Positions 17,398 through 25,721 of a DNA stretch of 32,893 bases are shown one piece after another. Within the stretch, counting starts at the first letter, position 1; each line of letters begins with the position of its first letter. Source of the DNA: Prochlorococcus sp. AG-347-I15 (GTDB lineage Bacteria; Cyanobacteriota; Cyanobacteriia; PCC-6307; Cyanobiaceae); contig QCBN01000007.1 in NCBI GenBank assembly GCA_003281585.1, positions 1 through 32,893 on the forward strand, written 5' to 3'. The notes under the pieces are model-generated. The model ran no database searches. It saw only the letters and a list, made by a program, of their open reading frames with translations, and was not told the origin of the DNA. The translations under genes and the position numbers were made by a program.

Positions 17398-18084
17398 ATG
17401 TCTAAGAAAGTCGCGAGTTTAGAAAATATAACTAAAACATATGGGAAAGAGGATTTAACTGTTAGAGCCTTAGACAGCATAAACTTAGAAATTTATAAAG
17501 GTGATTATTTAGCTGTAATGGGAGCTAGTGGCTCAGGCAAAAGTACAGCTATGAATATTATTGGATGTCTAGATAGACCATCTGAAGGTATTTATAAATT
17601 AAATGGTATTCCTGTTGAAAATTTATCTGATGATGAGCTCGCAGAAATTCGTAACCAAAAATTAGGCTTCGTTTTTCAACAATTTCATCTTCTTTCAGAC
17701 GCAACTGCACTTGAAAACGTAACTTTGCCGATGATTTATGCTGGTATTGATCCTGAACAAAGATTAGAGCGAGGTAAAAATGCCTTAAAAAAAGTTGGCC
17801 TTTCAGAAAGAATGAATAATCGTCCAAATCAATTATCTGGAGGTCAACAACAACGAGTTGCTATCGCGAGGGCTATTATAAATAATCCCGCAATTTTGCT
17901 AGCAGACGAACCTACTGGAGCACTAGATTCAAAAACCACTGAAGATGTATTAGATCTTTTTGACAAACTGCATGAATCTGGAATAACTATAGTTTTAGTT
18001 ACCCATGAAGATGAAGTTGCAAATCGCGCAAAAAAAATAGCCAAATTTAAGGATGGAAGAATAGTTGAATTAAAAGTTAATTAA
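17398..18084 (+). CDS. ABC transporter ATP-binding protein (MacB/LolD/DevA-like)
   Basis: This 228-residue ATPase has Walker A GASGSGKST, Q-loop VFQQFHLL, signature LSGGQQQRVAIARA, Walker B ILLADEPTGALD and the H-loop VTHEDE. The pattern is that of the MacB/LolD class, which powers mechanotransmission or lipoprotein and glycolipid export (DevA in cyanobacteria). The open frame extends 40 codons upstream into ndhB, but homology begins at the ATG 17398-17400, 16 bp after ndhB. No permease or membrane-fusion gene is adjacent, so its partners must be encoded elsewhere. It converges with the biotin ligase gene, 2 bp apart. Confidence 0.92.
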   Translation: MSKKVASLENITKTYGKEDLTVRALDSINLEIYKGDYLAVMGASGSGKSTAMNIIGCLDRPSEGIYKLNGIPVENLSDDELAEIRNQKLGFVFQQFHLLSDATALENVTLPMIYAGIDPEQRLERGKNALKKVGLSERMNNRPNQLSGGQQQRVAIARAIINNPAILLADEPTGALDSKTTEDVLDLFDKLHESGITIVLVTHEDEVANRAKKIAKFKDGRIVELKVN

Positions 18085-18086
18085 AT

Positions 18087-18836
18087 TCAAAACCTTCTAA
18101 TTACTTTCAGTTGAGTTTCATTCTCAATTCTTAAATTCCCATTGGAATCAATATCTCTAATTTTCCATGTATTAGGACAATAACCACTAGGTAAAAAACT
18201 TTTATTAAGAAACTTATTTGCAGATTTAATCACATATTCTTTATTCTTATTAAATTTAGTTGAATCATAAAAAGCTTTAAGAACTTTAGCTGTCCAATAA
18301 TGTTGATTAATATTCTTAGTTTTAAGTACTTTGGATAATGAAATACCTTCCAATGGAGTGGAATTTAAAACATTCATGCCAATTCCCACTCTTACATAGA
18401 TAATTTCTTTGCCTCTTGTTATGACCCTTGGTAAAAATCCAATCAACTTTTTTGAACCAAAAAAAATATCATTTGGCCATTTCAAACAAACATTTATATT
18501 CTCTTGTCTAAGCATCTCACATAACTTAATACCTAAAGACAAATTAAATATTTGACATTCAAATTCTTTTGAAAATATTGGGTAAGCTGCACTTAACCAA
18601 ATCCCGCCTTTTGGTGAAATCCAAGTTTTTGAGTTTTGGCCAATCCCTGAGAACTGTTCTCTTGCAATTATAGCTACAGGCTGATTTTTCTTTATTTCAG
18701 AATATTCAAAAAAGTTTGTTAGCTCATTTTCTGTACTTTTACATTTTATTTTGTAATGAAGTGTCCAGGTTGGATATTTACCCTGAATTTTTTTTAAATA
18801 AAAAACTGTCTTAGCTGCAGGTCCAATAACTTTCAC
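18087..18836 (-). CDS. birA: Biotin--[acetyl-CoA-carboxylase] ligase, catalytic domain only
   Basis: It attaches biotin to the carboxyl carrier protein of acetyl-CoA carboxylase. The 249 residues correspond to the catalytic and C-terminal SH3-like domains only; the N-terminal winged-helix of bifunctional BirA is absent, so it should not act as a DNA-binding repressor. Key stretches are the biotinyl-AMP loop GIGQNSKTW, GGIWLSAAYP, LKWPNDIFFGSKKLIGF and GIGMNVLN. The start appears to be a GTG at 18834-18836, upstream of the region needed for the fold; a later start is possible. Confidence 0.87.
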   Translation of the reverse strand: MKVIGPAAKTVFYLKKIQGKYPTWTLHYKIKCKSTENELTNFFEYSEIKKNQPVAIIAREQFSGIGQNSKTWISPKGGIWLSAAYPIFSKEFECQIFNLSLGIKLCEMLRQENINVCLKWPNDIFFGSKKLIGFLPRVITRGKEIIYVRVGIGMNVLNSTPLEGISLSKVLKTKNINQHYWTAKVLKAFYDSTKFNKNKEYVIKSANKFLNKSFLPSGYCPNTWKIRDIDSNGNLRIENETQLKVIRRF

Positions 18837-18911
18837 AAATTTTTTATTAAAACAACGAGCATCTTTTTAAAGATTAGATTAACTTTAGTCTTAATAAGTA
18901 AATTTTACAAA

Positions 18912-19397
18912 TTGGACAAAAAGTATTTGCCAATAGTGAATAGAAGGAATCCACATCCATTAAAAATTTGCCTTGATAATTTCAAAAAATCCTTGGGAGA
19001 CTTTGATAAACTCTCTAAAATCAACGAAAACTGGAAGAACTTAATCGGATTAGAACTATTTCAAGAATGTAAACCATTAAATATTGAAAAAAAAATACTT
19101 ACTATTGCAGTAAATCATCCACAGTGGCGCCAAGCTTTAATCTATAACAAGCACAAATTAAAAGAGAGAATCGAGAAAATTGGAATAACTTTGAATGAAA
19201 TAAAAATAATACAAAATTATGAAATTAAAAATAAAAATATCAAAGCTAATAATGCAAAGATAGTTTGGGCAAAGCATCCAAGCAGAATCAATCAAAATAA
19301 TATGTGCATTTGTACCCTTTGTAATTCCCCTACTCCTGAGGGCGAAATCAAAAGATGGGGAAAGTGTTCTTTTTGTTGGAGAAAAATAAAAAACTAA
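18912..19397 (+). CDS. DUF721/DciA-like protein with C-terminal zinc ribbon
   Basis: Residues about 20-105 match the DUF721 domain found in DciA, the ancestral loader of the replicative helicase DnaB. Landmarks are NWKNLIGLELFQECKPLNI and LTIAVNHPQWRQALIYNK. The C-terminal 30 residues add CICTLC and CSFC pairs, a probable zinc ribbon seen in cyanobacterial versions. Translation starts at a TTG (18912-18914). A role in replication initiation is inferred from family membership. It is divergent from birA and convergent with menG/ubiE, 9 bp apart (5 bp if the menG frame is corrected). Confidence 0.78.
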   Translation: MDKKYLPIVNRRNPHPLKICLDNFKKSLGDFDKLSKINENWKNLIGLELFQECKPLNIEKKILTIAVNHPQWRQALIYNKHKLKERIEKIGITLNEIKIIQNYEIKNKNIKANNAKIVWAKHPSRINQNNMCICTLCNSPTPEGEIKRWGKCSFCWRKIKN

Positions 19398-19406
19398 ATT
19401 CTTTAT

Positions 19407-20123
19407 TTAACTACAATTAATATTCCCATTTGCCCCCCCCCAAATAGTCCTATATTCAGCTTTTTTAAATCCAACTTCTTTAGCAATATTTATAAGCTCT
19501 TTTTTCTTTGGAAAATTACTAATACTTTTTTCAATATATGCGTACTCCGGACCTAAATTAAAAAGCCGCGTAATGGTTACTACAATTAATCTCAAATAAA
19601 TTTTCTGAAAAATATTGGATAAAGAATTTCTTGTTGAGTGATTAAAATCCAAAAATCCTGCCCTTCCATTATCCTTCAAAAGATCAAAAACTTTTTTTAT
19701 TCCTTCTTCAACATTACTTAAGTTTCTAAGGCCATATGACATGCAAATCCCATCAAAATTTTTTGAATAATCATTAATTTCTAATACATCTTTAATTTCC
19801 CACCTAATAAATTTATTTTTTTTAAGCTCTGATTTTTTTTTTGCAATATTTAAGATATCCTCTGCACTATCAATACCAGTAATTGAACCCCTTGGACTAA
19901 CTCTCTCAGAAATTAAGAATGCTAAATCTCCAGTTCCACAGCATAAATCAGCCCAATCTTCGCCATTTAAAGGTTCCAATAAATTAACTAATTTCCTTTT
20001 CCATAATCTGTGCAGCCCAAAACTTAATAGATTATTTAAAAAGTCATATTTATAAGAAATTTTATTAAATATATTTTTGACTTCGATAGTTTTTGTAAAT
20101 TTCATTTTTAAAATTTTATTCAT
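19407..20123 (-). CDS. menG: Demethylphylloquinone/menaquinone C-methyltransferase, apparent 3' frameshift
   Basis: This SAM-dependent UbiE/MenG-family enzyme in cyanobacteria methylates 2-phytyl-1,4-naphthoquinone, the last step to phylloquinone of photosystem I. The SAM loop [24 protein letters not shown] strand and CMSYGLRNL motif are present. The end reads [11 protein letters not shown], unlike the family ending GG-x-MG-x-L. A run of nine G (19433-19441 on the plus strand as C) precedes it; with eight G the frame reads [12 protein letters not shown] and stops at 19403. A sequencing error, strain mutation or slippage could explain this. The start ATG overlaps hisF by 8 bp; Met7 is an alternative. 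Confidence 0.88.
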   Translation of the reverse strand: MNKILKMKFTKTIEVKNIFNKISYKYDFLNNLLSFGLHRLWKRKLVNLLEPLNGEDWADLCCGTGDLAFLISERVSPRGSITGIDSAEDILNIAKKKSELKKNKFIRWEIKDVLEINDYSKNFDGICMSYGLRNLSNVEEGIKKVFDLLKDNGRAGFLDFNHSTRNSLSNIFQKIYLRLIVVTITRLFNLGPEYAYIEKSISNFPKKKELINIAKEVGFKKAEYRTIWGGANGNINCS

Positions 20124-20886
20124 ATGGTCTAATTGGAAGATTTTTTTCGAGAAGGAAAGTTTTTATTTCTTTTAGAGTAAGTTTCTTATCATGAAGTAAT
20201 GATGCTAAAAGTGCGGCAGATGCCCTGCCTTCATTGAAAACATCATAGATATCTTCTAAACAACCTGCCCCTCCGGAAGCAATTACTGGGATATCAACAA
20301 TATTTGCAACAGATTCTGTCAAATTTAAATCATATCCATTCTGTGTTCCATCACCATCCATTGAAGTAAGCAATATTTCCCCTGCGCCTAACTCCTCAAC
20401 TTTCTTTACCCAACTTAATACATCTATACCAGTATTTTCTCTCCCGCCTTTCACATATACCTCCCATTCTCCAACCTTATCAACTTTTCTTCGAGCATCA
20501 ATTGCTATAACGATGCATTGATTACCAAATTCTCTAGAACTTTCAGAAATTAAATAGGGATTTCTTACGGCTGAGGAATTCAAACTCACTTTATCTGCTC
20601 CTGCTCTTAAAAGATCATTAATAGAAGAAACAGAATCTATACCTCCACCTACTGTAAAGGGAATTTTTACTGATTTTGCTGTCCTAGAAACAAGGTCCAC
20701 TAATGTATTCCTATTTTCCACGCTTGCTCTAATATCTAAAAATACTAATTCATCTGCGCCTTCATCAGAGTACCTACAAGCCAATTCAACAGGATCACCT
20801 GAGTCTCTCAAGTTAACAAAATTTACACCTTTAACTACTCTGCCATTGGCGACATCTAAACAAGGAATTAAACGAAGAGCTACCAT
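20116..20886 (-). CDS. hisF: Imidazole glycerol phosphate synthase cyclase subunit
   Basis: HisF uses ammonia from HisH to convert PRFAR into imidazole glycerol phosphate and AICAR in histidine synthesis. It is a 256-aa (beta/alpha)8 barrel. The catalytic Asp are visible in [12 protein letters not shown] (residue about 11) and IAIDARR (about 130), with phosphate-binding loops FTVGGGIDS and ASGGAG. HisH is not adjacent, as usual in cyanobacteria where his genes are scattered. Its 3' end overlaps the start of menG by 8 bp, suggesting co-transcription. It is divergent from the DUF2862 gene by 59 bp. Confidence 0.98.
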   Translation of the reverse strand: MVALRLIPCLDVANGRVVKGVNFVNLRDSGDPVELACRYSDEGADELVFLDIRASVENRNTLVDLVSRTAKSVKIPFTVGGGIDSVSSINDLLRAGADKVSLNSSAVRNPYLISESSREFGNQCIVIAIDARRKVDKVGEWEVYVKGGRENTGIDVLSWVKKVEELGAGEILLTSMDGDGTQNGYDLNLTESVANIVDIPVIASGGAGCLEDIYDVFNEGRASAALLASLLHDKKLTLKEIKTFLLEKNLPIRPYE

Positions 20887-20945
20887 TTTAGTAAAAATTG
20901 TCCAAATGCTGTTAATCTTGCATAATAGCTTCCATTTTACCTCTT

Positions 20946-21170
20946 ATGGCTGAAACAAAATTATTACCTAAAATCGGTAGTAAAATTAAAATTAACATTA
21001 ACAAAGTAAAAGATAGACTACCAGCTAAATTAATTGATCAAATATCCTCTAATCCGAAAGCCGTAATAACAGGCTATAAAATGACAGACGGCAGGAGTAT
21101 TGGGATCACCGCAAAATTTCAGAATGGTGAGCAAAATTGGTTTTTCCCAGAAGAAATTGAGAAAGGTTAA
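20946..21170 (+). CDS. DUF2862 small cyanobacterial protein
   Basis: This 74-residue protein has the layout of the cyanobacterial DUF2862 family: a basic N-terminal half (KIGSKIKININKVKDRLP) and a C-terminal part with GYKMTDGRSIGITAKF and WFFPEEI. It looks like a small beta-barrel fold. Function is unknown to me. It starts with ATG 59 bp from hisF and ends 8 bp before chlG on the same strand, so it is probably co-transcribed with chlorophyll synthase. A CATAAT at 20921-20926 might be its -10 box. Confidence 0.82.
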   Translation: MAETKLLPKIGSKIKININKVKDRLPAKLIDQISSNPKAVITGYKMTDGRSIGITAKFQNGEQNWFFPEEIEKG

Positions 21171-21178
21171 AGAGTAAA

Positions 21179-22126
21179 GTGAATGATCCAAAACAACTAT
21201 TAGGAATTAAGGGTGCCTCTGAAACATCAAGCATATGGAAACTCCGTATACAGTTAATGAAACCCATAACGTGGATCCCTTTAATATGGGGGGTTATTTG
21301 TGGAGCAGCTGCAAGTGGGAATTTTGAATGGACATTTAGTAATGTATTAGCTTCATTGGCATGTATGTTGATGAGTGGACCGCTTTTGGCTGGTTATACC
21401 CAAACCATAAATGATTTTTTTGATAAAGAAATTGATGCAATTAATGAACCAAATAGACCAATTCCTTCGGGCAAAATTTCAATTAAAGATGTAAAAATAC
21501 AAATCTGGGTATTACTTATAGCTGGTTTAATAGTTGCTTTTCTATTAGATTTATATGCTAAGCACAGCTTCCCCTCCGTCTTACTTTTGGCATTAGGAGG
21601 TTCCTTTGTTAGTTATATATATTCTGCTCCACCACTCAAATTAAAACAGAATGGTTGGCTTGGAAATTATGCATTAGGAGCATCATATATAGCTTTACCT
21701 TGGTGGGCAGGACAAGCCTTGTTTGGTAAATTAACTATCGTGACGGCGATACTAACACTTGCTTATAGCCTCTCAGGACTTGGAATTGCTGTTATTAATG
21801 ATTTCAAAAGTGTTGAAGGAGACTCAAAGCTAGGCTTAAATTCTCTACCAGTAGTATTTGGAATTAAAAATGCAAGTAGAATAAGTGCAGGACTAATTGA
21901 CATTTTTCAATTAGCAATGGTTATAGTATTAATCATTATCGGTCAACATTTAGCCTCTGTAATTTTGGTTTTATTGGTAATTCCACAAATTACATTTCAA
22001 GATATGTGGTTACTAAGAGATCCTTTAAAGTTTGATGTCAAATATCAAGCAAGTGCCCAACCGTTCCTTATAACTGGAATGTTAGTTACAGCTTTAGCGA
22101 TAGGACATAGTTTTTTAGTTGCTTAA
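21179..22126 (+). CDS. chlG: Chlorophyll synthase
   Basis: ChlG esterifies chlorophyllide with geranylgeranyl or phytyl diphosphate, finishing (divinyl-)chlorophyll synthesis in the membrane. It is a UbiA-superfamily prenyltransferase with about nine helices. Both Asp-rich diphosphate motifs are present: NDFFDKEIDAINEPNRPIP and NDFKSVEGDSKLGLNSLPV. The length of 315 aa fits. Translation starts at GTG (21179-21181), 8 bp after the DUF2862 stop. The end overlaps the next gene by 8 bp if that gene starts at its first TTG. Confidence 0.97.
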   Translation: MNDPKQLLGIKGASETSSIWKLRIQLMKPITWIPLIWGVICGAAASGNFEWTFSNVLASLACMLMSGPLLAGYTQTINDFFDKEIDAINEPNRPIPSGKISIKDVKIQIWVLLIAGLIVAFLLDLYAKHSFPSVLLLALGGSFVSYIYSAPPLKLKQNGWLGNYALGASYIALPWWAGQALFGKLTIVTAILTLAYSLSGLGIAVINDFKSVEGDSKLGLNSLPVVFGIKNASRISAGLIDIFQLAMVIVLIIIGQHLASVILVLLVIPQITFQDMWLLRDPLKFDVKYQASAQPFLITGMLVTALAIGHSFLVA

Positions 22127-23897
22127 GGTGCAAAAGATTAAATTCAAATCTTTTGTTTTAATAATTCCAATATTAATTTTTTCTGGAATATCTCTATATT
22201 TTTTTAGTCTAATATTTAGTACCTTAAAATTTGACGTTTCTAAAAATAAAAAGTCTCGGGAAACAAAATATTCTTACGTAATATCATCTTCTGATAATAA
22301 GATACTAAGCAAATTAAGCCGCAAATTTGAAATAGATAATAGTTATCATAAAATTCCATTTTCTCTTAAACATTCTTTTATATCTTCTGAGGATAAAAGA
22401 TTTTATAAACATAATGGAATAGATTTAAAAAGTATTTCTCGTGCCCTTATTCAAAATATTAGAAGTGGTTATGTTAAAGAGGGAGGAAGTACGATTACAC
22501 AACAAGTTGCTAGATTACTTTTTCTAAATAATGATTTAAGTTTTCAAAGAAAAATCAAAGAAATATTTATATCACTCATACTTGAATTTAGATATGACAA
22601 AAATCAAATTTTAAAATTATATTTAAATAATATTTATCTAGGATCAGGAGCATACGGGGTAGACGAGGCTGCCCAAGTTTATTTTGGAAAATTTATAGAA
22701 GAATTGACATTATCAGAGATCGCATTAATTGCAGGATTAGCTCCAGCTCCATCAATTTATTCACCTTATCAAAATTTAGAACTAGCTATTAAAAATAGAA
22801 ATAAAGTTCTTGAATCAATGTATGTAGATGGATATATTTCTCTTGTAAATAAGAATAAGGCTATTAAAGAAACAATAAAGTTAAATTATCAAACAGCTAA
22901 TAATTTTTTAGATGATAAATTACTAATAAACTTTATTCTTCAGGAAACAGATAAAAAAATTGGAAGTAAAAATGATTATAAGTTTTTAAGAATTAAATCT
23001 TCTATCAATAAAGATTGGCAAGAAAAAGGTCAAAAAATATCAAGATACACAGGGCCTAAAGAACTTGAATTTGGTCTGTTATCTATCGAATCAAACACAG
23101 GACTAATTAGGACAATGATAACCAGCAAAAATCCATCAATTAATGAATACAATAGAGTAATTTCATCTGTAAGACCTTTAGGTTCTACTTTTAAAATAAT
23201 CCCTTATGCTGCTGCATTAATAGAAGGAATAAAATTAAGCGATAAATTTGAAGACTTACCAATATGCTGGGAAAGTTATTGCCCAAAAAATTTTTCAGAA
23301 GACTATAGAGGTTCAATATCTTTGATTGAATCATTTAAAAGTTCATCAAATATCGTTCCAATATTAATAACAAAAAAAATTGGCTTAAAAAATATTATTA
23401 ATTTAGCGAATTCATTTGGACTAGGTTACGAGCAAGAGTTTGATGAATTCCCATCATTAGCTATTGGCGCCTACGGAGATAATCTTTTAAACATCACAAA
23501 TGCATATTCTGCAATAAACAATAATGGGAAGATTCAAAGCCCTGAAATCATAGAAAAAATAGAATCATTTAAAAAACAACCTATTTGGGAAAATAAATCT
23601 ATTTCCAAGGAAATATTAGATTTAAAAATAAATAAGAAAATAAATAAACTTCTTGAAAAATCTGTAAAAGAAGGAACTTCAAAAGCAGCCTTCATAAAAG
23701 GTAAGAAGATTTATGGGAAAACAGGAACATCTGATGGAAATAAAGATCTCTGGTTTATTGGTTCCATTGATAACCTTACAACAGGGATCTGGATAGGTTA
23801 CGACGATAATAAGGAATCTGATTTATCTAGTGGGAATGCAGCTTATTTATGGAAGAAGTTCATATCTGAAATTTATAAAATTCCAATTAAAAAATAA
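22119..23897 (+). CDS. Class A penicillin-binding protein (transglycosylase/transpeptidase)
   Basis: This bifunctional peptidoglycan synthase has one N-terminal membrane anchor. The GT51 transglycosylase domain has the catalytic Glu at residue 91 in SSEDKRFYKHNGID, plus GGSTITQQVARLLF and LYLNNIYLGSGAYG. The transpeptidase domain has Ser356 in GSTFK, the SSN motif in FKSSSNIVP and K534 in KTGTSDG. All catalytic motifs are intact. At about 590 aa it is a short class A type, like many in marine cyanobacteria. The first possible start is TTG 22119, but GTG 22128 just past the chlG stop is equally likely. Confidence 0.93.
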   Translation: MLKVQKIKFKSFVLIIPILIFSGISLYFFSLIFSTLKFDVSKNKKSRETKYSYVISSSDNKILSKLSRKFEIDNSYHKIPFSLKHSFISSEDKRFYKHNGIDLKSISRALIQNIRSGYVKEGGSTITQQVARLLFLNNDLSFQRKIKEIFISLILEFRYDKNQILKLYLNNIYLGSGAYGVDEAAQVYFGKFIEELTLSEIALIAGLAPAPSIYSPYQNLELAIKNRNKVLESMYVDGYISLVNKNKAIKETIKLNYQTANNFLDDKLLINFILQETDKKIGSKNDYKFLRIKSSINKDWQEKGQKISRYTGPKELEFGLLSIESNTGLIRTMITSKNPSINEYNRVISSVRPLGSTFKIIPYAAALIEGIKLSDKFEDLPICWESYCPKNFSEDYRGSISLIESFKSSSNIVPILITKKIGLKNIINLANSFGLGYEQEFDEFPSLAIGAYGDNLLNITNAYSAINNNGKIQSPEIIEKIESFKKQPIWENKSISKEILDLKINKKINKLLEKSVKEGTSKAAFIKGKKIYGKTGTSDGNKDLWFIGSIDNLTTGIWIGYDDNKESDLSSGNAAYLWKKFISEIYKIPIKK

Positions 23898-23906
23898 ATT
23901 ATATTT

Positions 23907-25223
23907 TTAAGATTTATAAGAAATTATTGCAGAATAAAATCCATCACCAGGATAATCCAAGCTAGGTAAAATTTGCTTTTGGCTAACCAATTTTAAAGTT
24001 TTGTTTTTTTCAATAAATCGTTCAATTAATAGATTATTTTCATCAGGACAAATAGTACAAGTCGAATAAACTAAAATACCATCTTTTTTTAAAAGAGGGA
24101 AAATACTCTCCAAAAGTTTTTCCTGTAATAAAGTTAAAGATTTTATTTTTTCTTTACTTAAAGACCATCTAGAATCTGGATTCCTGGAAAGAGTACCAAT
24201 GCCTGAACATGGAGCATCTAATAAAATCTTGTCAAAATAAGATATAAACTTAGGATTTAATTCAATCAAACTAGTAGCATCAGCCTTAAGGGTATTAACA
24301 GATTTCAAATTTAACCTTTCTAAATTTGATTGTAGTATTTTCAATCTTTTTGCTGATCTATCTACGGCAATGATTTCAGCACTATCATTTGTTAATTCTG
24401 CAAGGTGGGTAGACTTACTTCCTGGAGCTGCACAAGCATCTAAAATCTTTTCACCTTCTTTTGGGTTTAAGAGAGGTGCTATCCACTGAGAAGATCTATC
24501 TTGAATTGTCCAAAGTCCATCACTATATCCTGGTAAATTTTTTACAGATCTTGGATTAGATTTTAAAGTAATTCCATTATGTAAATCTTTAATAATTTCA
24601 GCATCAATTTTATTTTCATGAAGTACTTTCAAAAAGTTATCTAAATTAGTTTTTAATTGGTTAATTCTCAAATCAATTGATGGTTTTTTATTAAATGCCT
24701 TAATGATATTTTCACCCTCGCTATTGCCGACCCATTTATAAAGATCCTTCACAAGCCATAATGGGAATGATTCAAGATATGAAATTCTTTCTTTTCTATC
24801 AGAAGATAATTCTGGAAAGATATTTTGTTCTAATTTTCTTGATGCATTTCTCAATATCGCATTTACAGTTCCCGCTAAACCATTTAAATCTGTTTTTTTA
24901 GCTACTTCTACAGTGGTAGAAATAGCAGCAGGAAATGGGATTTTATCCATTTTCAATAGTTGATACAAACCTATATGTAGAAGCCATCTTAACTTTGGAG
25001 GCTGCTTTTTATGAGTAATTTTTGATGTATGATCCGTCCAAAGATCAAGAAATTTTCTATATCTTATGCATCCAAAAGATAATTCCGTAATAAAAGCTAT
25101 ATCAAGAGGATAAAATTGATAATTTTTTAAAACCTTTTCAAGAGCATGATCAGAAAAATCACCAGAACTAACTTTTAATAAAATTTCCCAAGCTGCCTTT
25201 CTTTGTAAATATCCTTTGCTCAA
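23907..25223 (-). CDS. rsmB: 16S rRNA m5C967 methyltransferase
   Basis: RsmB (Sun) methylates cytosine 967 of 16S rRNA using SAM. The N-terminal roughly 150 residues form the NusB-like RNA-binding domain (RKAAWEILLKV to AGTVNAILRN), followed by a Rossmann methyltransferase domain. SAM-binding DACAAPGSKSTHLAEL and both catalytic cysteines are visible: C339 in DAPCSGIG and C389 in VYSTC. Length 438 aa is typical. Translation seems to start at TTG (25221-25223). It converges with the penicillin-binding protein gene across 9 bp of AT sequence. Confidence 0.96.
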   Translation of the reverse strand: MSKGYLQRKAAWEILLKVSSGDFSDHALEKVLKNYQFYPLDIAFITELSFGCIRYRKFLDLWTDHTSKITHKKQPPKLRWLLHIGLYQLLKMDKIPFPAAISTTVEVAKKTDLNGLAGTVNAILRNASRKLEQNIFPELSSDRKERISYLESFPLWLVKDLYKWVGNSEGENIIKAFNKKPSIDLRINQLKTNLDNFLKVLHENKIDAEIIKDLHNGITLKSNPRSVKNLPGYSDGLWTIQDRSSQWIAPLLNPKEGEKILDACAAPGSKSTHLAELTNDSAEIIAVDRSAKRLKILQSNLERLNLKSVNTLKADATSLIELNPKFISYFDKILLDAPCSGIGTLSRNPDSRWSLSKEKIKSLTLLQEKLLESIFPLLKKDGILVYSTCTICPDENNLLIERFIEKNKTLKLVSQKQILPSLDYPGDGFYSAIISYKS

Positions 25224-25274
25224 AATATAATTAATTTTTTAAAGATAACTTTAATATACAAAAAATTCAAAAAT

Positions 25275-25418
25275 TTAAACTACTTTTTCAATTGCAGAAT
25301 TAAACCAAATAAAACCTAAGATAGAAATAAGTGAAAGATTAAATCCTAAAAAAAGAAAGATATTTAAAGAATGGATTCTTTCTCGAAAAAATATTTTTTT
25401 TTCTTTTTGATACTTCAT
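25275..25418 (-). CDS. 47-residue predicted single-span membrane protein
   Basis: An ATG-initiated frame encodes MKYQKEKKIFFRERIHSLN followed by a hydrophobic segment of about 20 residues (FLFLGFNLSLISILGFIWF) and a short polar tail. The basic N-terminus and following span predict an inner-membrane or thylakoid protein with cytoplasmic N-terminus. It starts 18 bp after the 59-residue gene stop and lies 51 bp before rsmB, all on one strand. I do not recognise a family. Sequence character and position in a compact genome support it as a gene, but conservation should be checked. Confidence 0.5.
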   Translation of the reverse strand: MKYQKEKKIFFRERIHSLNIFLFLGFNLSLISILGFIWFNSAIEKVV

Positions 25419-25436
25419 TATTAAAATAAAACTTAT

Positions 25437-25616
25437 TCAGGATTTCAAACGGCAACCAATATTGATAGATCCTGCATCAAGCATTCTTCCTAATTTAATT
25501 GCTATGGATTCCTCCAACCTAGTGAAATTAGATTGATGGGTAGTTATCCAATCTAATTCAGAAAAAGTGATGATTCCCGTCGAATTACTTTTTAAAAAAA
25601 GTGTTCCAATTTCCAT
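25437..25616 (-). CDS. 59-residue conserved-looking small protein
   Basis: The ATG-initiated frame encodes a mixed hydrophobic/polar protein starting MEIGTLFLKSNSTGIITFSE and continuing with LDWITTHQSNFTRLEESIA and ending GCRLKS. It is not low-complexity and has codon use like the neighbours. No membrane span or signal peptide is seen; I believe similar small proteins occur beside photolyase-related genes in Prochlorococcus, but I cannot name the family. It lies 105 bp beyond the photolyase-related gene stop and 18 bp before the 47-residue gene. Confidence 0.6.
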   Translation of the reverse strand: MEIGTLFLKSNSTGIITFSELDWITTHQSNFTRLEESIAIKLGRMLDAGSINIGCRLKS

Positions 25617-25721
25617 TAGATAAATCTAATTTTTTCTAAGTTAACATCCGTACTTAATATTTCTTCATAACATAATGTTCTTTTAATTTTTCAAAGACAA
25701 CTGTAGGTTATTACTTATAAC

